The notes below the pieces were generated by a model. That model searched no databases, was not told the DNA's origin, and was given only the letters and a program-made list of their open reading frames with translations. Below, piece after piece: positions 62,514-64,000 of a stretch of DNA of 64,000 bases; positions within the stretch are counted from its first letter, which is position 1, and the number at the start of each line of letters is the position of its first letter. The translations under genes and the position numbers were made by a program. The DNA is from Novosphingobium sp. (GTDB lineage Bacteria; Pseudomonadota; Alphaproteobacteria; Sphingomonadales; Sphingomonadaceae): the NCBI RefSeq assembly GCF_039595395.1, contig NZ_JBCNLP010000001.1, positions 4,154,001 to 4,218,000 of the forward strand, in the 5' to 3' direction.

Positions 62514-62720
62514 ATCACCGCCAGCCTGCTTGTGGGCCAAACCGGACCTGATCGGCTAGAGAGGTGTCAGACGAAATTCTGCCCAAGAAATTCTGCCCTG
62601 TCGGACCGCTGGATCATTCCCCCCCCCCAGATCCGCGGTCTACATGGCGGCGAGGCATCGCACTTCCCCCCACCCCCGAAGCGATGCCTCGCCGCTCTTC
62701 CTTTCAGCGATGAGCAAGCA

Positions 62721-64000
62721 ATGACCCCTTTCGACGCCTCGGTCGAAATGACCGCGATCGTCCGTTCCATGCAACGTGCCCAGCTTGCCGCAGGCCCCGC
62801 CGATGCGGCCCTGCGGCGCGACCGGCTCAGCCGGGCGATGGCCCTGCTGCTGGACCATGGAGAGGCGCTGGCCGGCGCCATCAACGCCGATTTCGGCACG
62901 CGCAGCCGCTTCCAGTCCCTCGCCGCCGATGTCGGCGCCAGCGTGCGCTCGCTCTCCCACGCCGCCGAGCATGTCGCCGCATGGATGCAGCCCGAAACGG
63001 TGGAAACGCCCGACAGCGCCATCACCGGCCGCATCGAATACCAGCCGCTGGGCGTGGTGGGCATCATCAGCCCCTGGAATTTCCCGGTCAATCTGGCCTT
63101 TTCTCCGCTGGCCGGGGTTTTCGCGGCGGGCAACACCGCGCTGATCAAGCCCTCCGAACTGACCCCGCGCACCAGCGAGCTGCTGGCCGAGCTGGCGGGC
63201 CGCTATTTCTCGCCCGACGAGCTGGGGGTGGTGCTGGGCGATGCCGCGGTGGGTGAGGCTTTCTCCCGCCTGCCGCTCGACCACCTCGTCTTCACCGGCA
63301 GCACCGCCGTGGGCCGGCAGGTGATGCGCGCGGCGGCGGAGAATCTGGTGCCCGTCACGCTGGAGCTGGGCGGCAAATGCCCGGTCGTCATCGCGCCTGA
63401 CGCCGATATCACCCGCGCCGCGCAGCGCGTGATGGCGGTGAAAAGCTTCAACGCCGGGCAGATCTGCCTCGCCCCCGACTATGTGATGATCGGCGCCGAT
63501 CAGGAGGGCGATTTCCTGACCGCCGCGCGTGAGGCCGCCGCCGCAAGCTGGCCCACCATCCAGGGCAACCCCGATTACACCGCCATCATCAGCCAGCGGC
63601 ACTACGATCGCCTGCTCGGCCTGATCGCCGATGCGCTGGCCAAGGGCGCGACCCTCGTGCCGCTCACCCCACTGGGCGAGCCGCCACACGACCCCGCCAC
63701 CCACAAGATCGCGCCCGTCATCCTGCGCGATGTGACCCCCGCGATGCAGGTGATGCGCGAGGAAATCTTCGGCCCCATCCTGCCAGTGATGACCGTGGCG
63801 GATCAGAACGCCGCGATGGCGCATATCAATGCCGGTTCGCGCCCGCTGGCGGCATACTATTTCGGCGCCGACAAGGACGCGCGTCGGAGCTTCGCCGCGC
63901 GGACGTCCAGCGGCGGGCTGGTGTTCGATGATGTGATGACTCACGTCGGGATCGAAGGGCTGCCATTTGGCGGCGTGGGCGCTTCGGGCATGGGCGCCTA
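62721..64000 (+). CDS. aldehyde dehydrogenase, coniferyl-aldehyde type (partial)
   Basis: About 426 residues visible, C-terminus cut by window end. Reads MTPFDASVEMTAIVRSMQRA; then GVVGIISPWNFPVNLAFSPLAG, VFTGSTAVGRQVM, TLELGGKCPVVI (catalytic glutamate) and FNAGQICLAPDYV (catalytic cysteine), REEIFGPILPV, and MTHVGIEGLPFGGVGASGMGA. The overall form is that of coniferyl-aldehyde dehydrogenases, which act on lignin-derived aromatic aldehydes. An ATG at 62710 leads to a stop after four codons. Divergent from a LysR gene that probably regulates it. Confidence 0.88.
   Translation, partial: MTPFDASVEMTAIVRSMQRAQLAAGPADAALRRDRLSRAMALLLDHGEALAGAINADFGTRSRFQSLAADVGASVRSLSHAAEHVAAWMQPETVETPDSAITGRIEYQPLGVVGIISPWNFPVNLAFSPLAGVFAAGNTALIKPSELTPRTSELLAELAGRYFSPDELGVVLGDAAVGEAFSRLPLDHLVFTGSTAVGRQVMRAAAENLVPVTLELGGKCPVVIAPDADITRAAQRVMAVKSFNAGQICLAPDYVMIGADQEGDFLTAAREAAAASWPTIQGNPDYTAIISQRHYDRLLGLIADALAKGATLVPLTPLGEPPHDPATHKIAPVILRDVTPAMQVMREEIFGPILPVMTVADQNAAMAHINAGSRPLAAYYFGADKDARRSFAARTSSGGLVFDDVMTHVGIEGLPFGGVGASGMGA

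Overview
The window is GC-rich chromosomal DNA from an alphaproteobacterium, most likely a sphingomonad of the Novosphingobium/Sphingobium type. The signs are the UPF0262 protein, overlapping metX-metW, a 41-residue L36, an alphaproteobacterial LexA half-site arrangement (GAAC-N7-GAAC) upstream of imuA-imuB-dnaE2, and a Wzc/Wza-type exopolysaccharide cluster with an AlgI-like acetylation module. The assignment is by gene content only; there is no rRNA gene here. No phage, complete insertion sequence, plasmid gene or CRISPR array was seen.

Layout. 1-5.2 kb: a partial cytochrome b561 and a cytochrome c', YbaK deacylase, a NodB-type deacetylase, a glutathione transferase, two tandem tRNA-Leu(CAG) units and a SleB-like hydrolase. 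5.3-19.7 kb (minus strand): an exopolysaccharide locus with a WecG-type glycosyltransferase, a GH74-like beta-propeller protein, export protein, outer-membrane barrel, Wzc-like tyrosine kinase, polymerase, two SGNH hydrolases, MBOAT acyltransferase and a small membrane protein. 19.8-30.7 kb: cyclophilin, HAD phosphatase, L36, GalE, M14 carboxypeptidase, cytidine deaminase, GH25-like protein, UPF0262, DnaB and RNA polymerase omega. 30.7-43.7 kb: an interrupted repeat holding a lipoprotein gene, a frame-disrupted ftsH, a CsgG-like protein, metX-metW, hisC-tyrA, ftsE-ftsX-ydcF-plsC, a zinc-ribbon protein and tRNA-Leu(GAG). 43.8-48.3 kb: GH43 enzyme, HAD phosphatase, a frame-disrupted PAS-GGDEF gene and an FKBP. 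48.3-53.7 kb: the SOS mutasome cassette imuA-imuB-dnaE2. 54-64 kb: DacB, rutB-C-D-A, an SNase-like nuclease with a NupC nucleoside transporter, truncated haemoglobin with a LysR regulator, and a partial aldehyde dehydrogenase.

The most unusual content is intergenic. Family A is an element of about 208-275 bp with an inverted hairpin at each end; it occurs at least nine times in 60 kb, always between genes. The hairpin stems change in compensating pairs while a TTA/TAA or CATC loop stays constant, so structure appears to be conserved. One copy contains a lipoprotein gene and another is truncated. Family B is a very long GC-rich palindrome (about 32-bp arms) flanked by smaller hairpins; it occurs three times, each time just after the stop codon of a minus-strand gene.

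Functional links: the exopolysaccharide genes form a synthesis, export and acetylation unit with galE nearby. nupC, the anchored nuclease and rutBCDA lie in one direction and could together take nucleic acid to degraded pyrimidine; cdd is also in the window. Two genes (ftsH and PAS-GGDEF) show frame breaks that may be sequence errors; this matters most for ftsH, a normally important protease.
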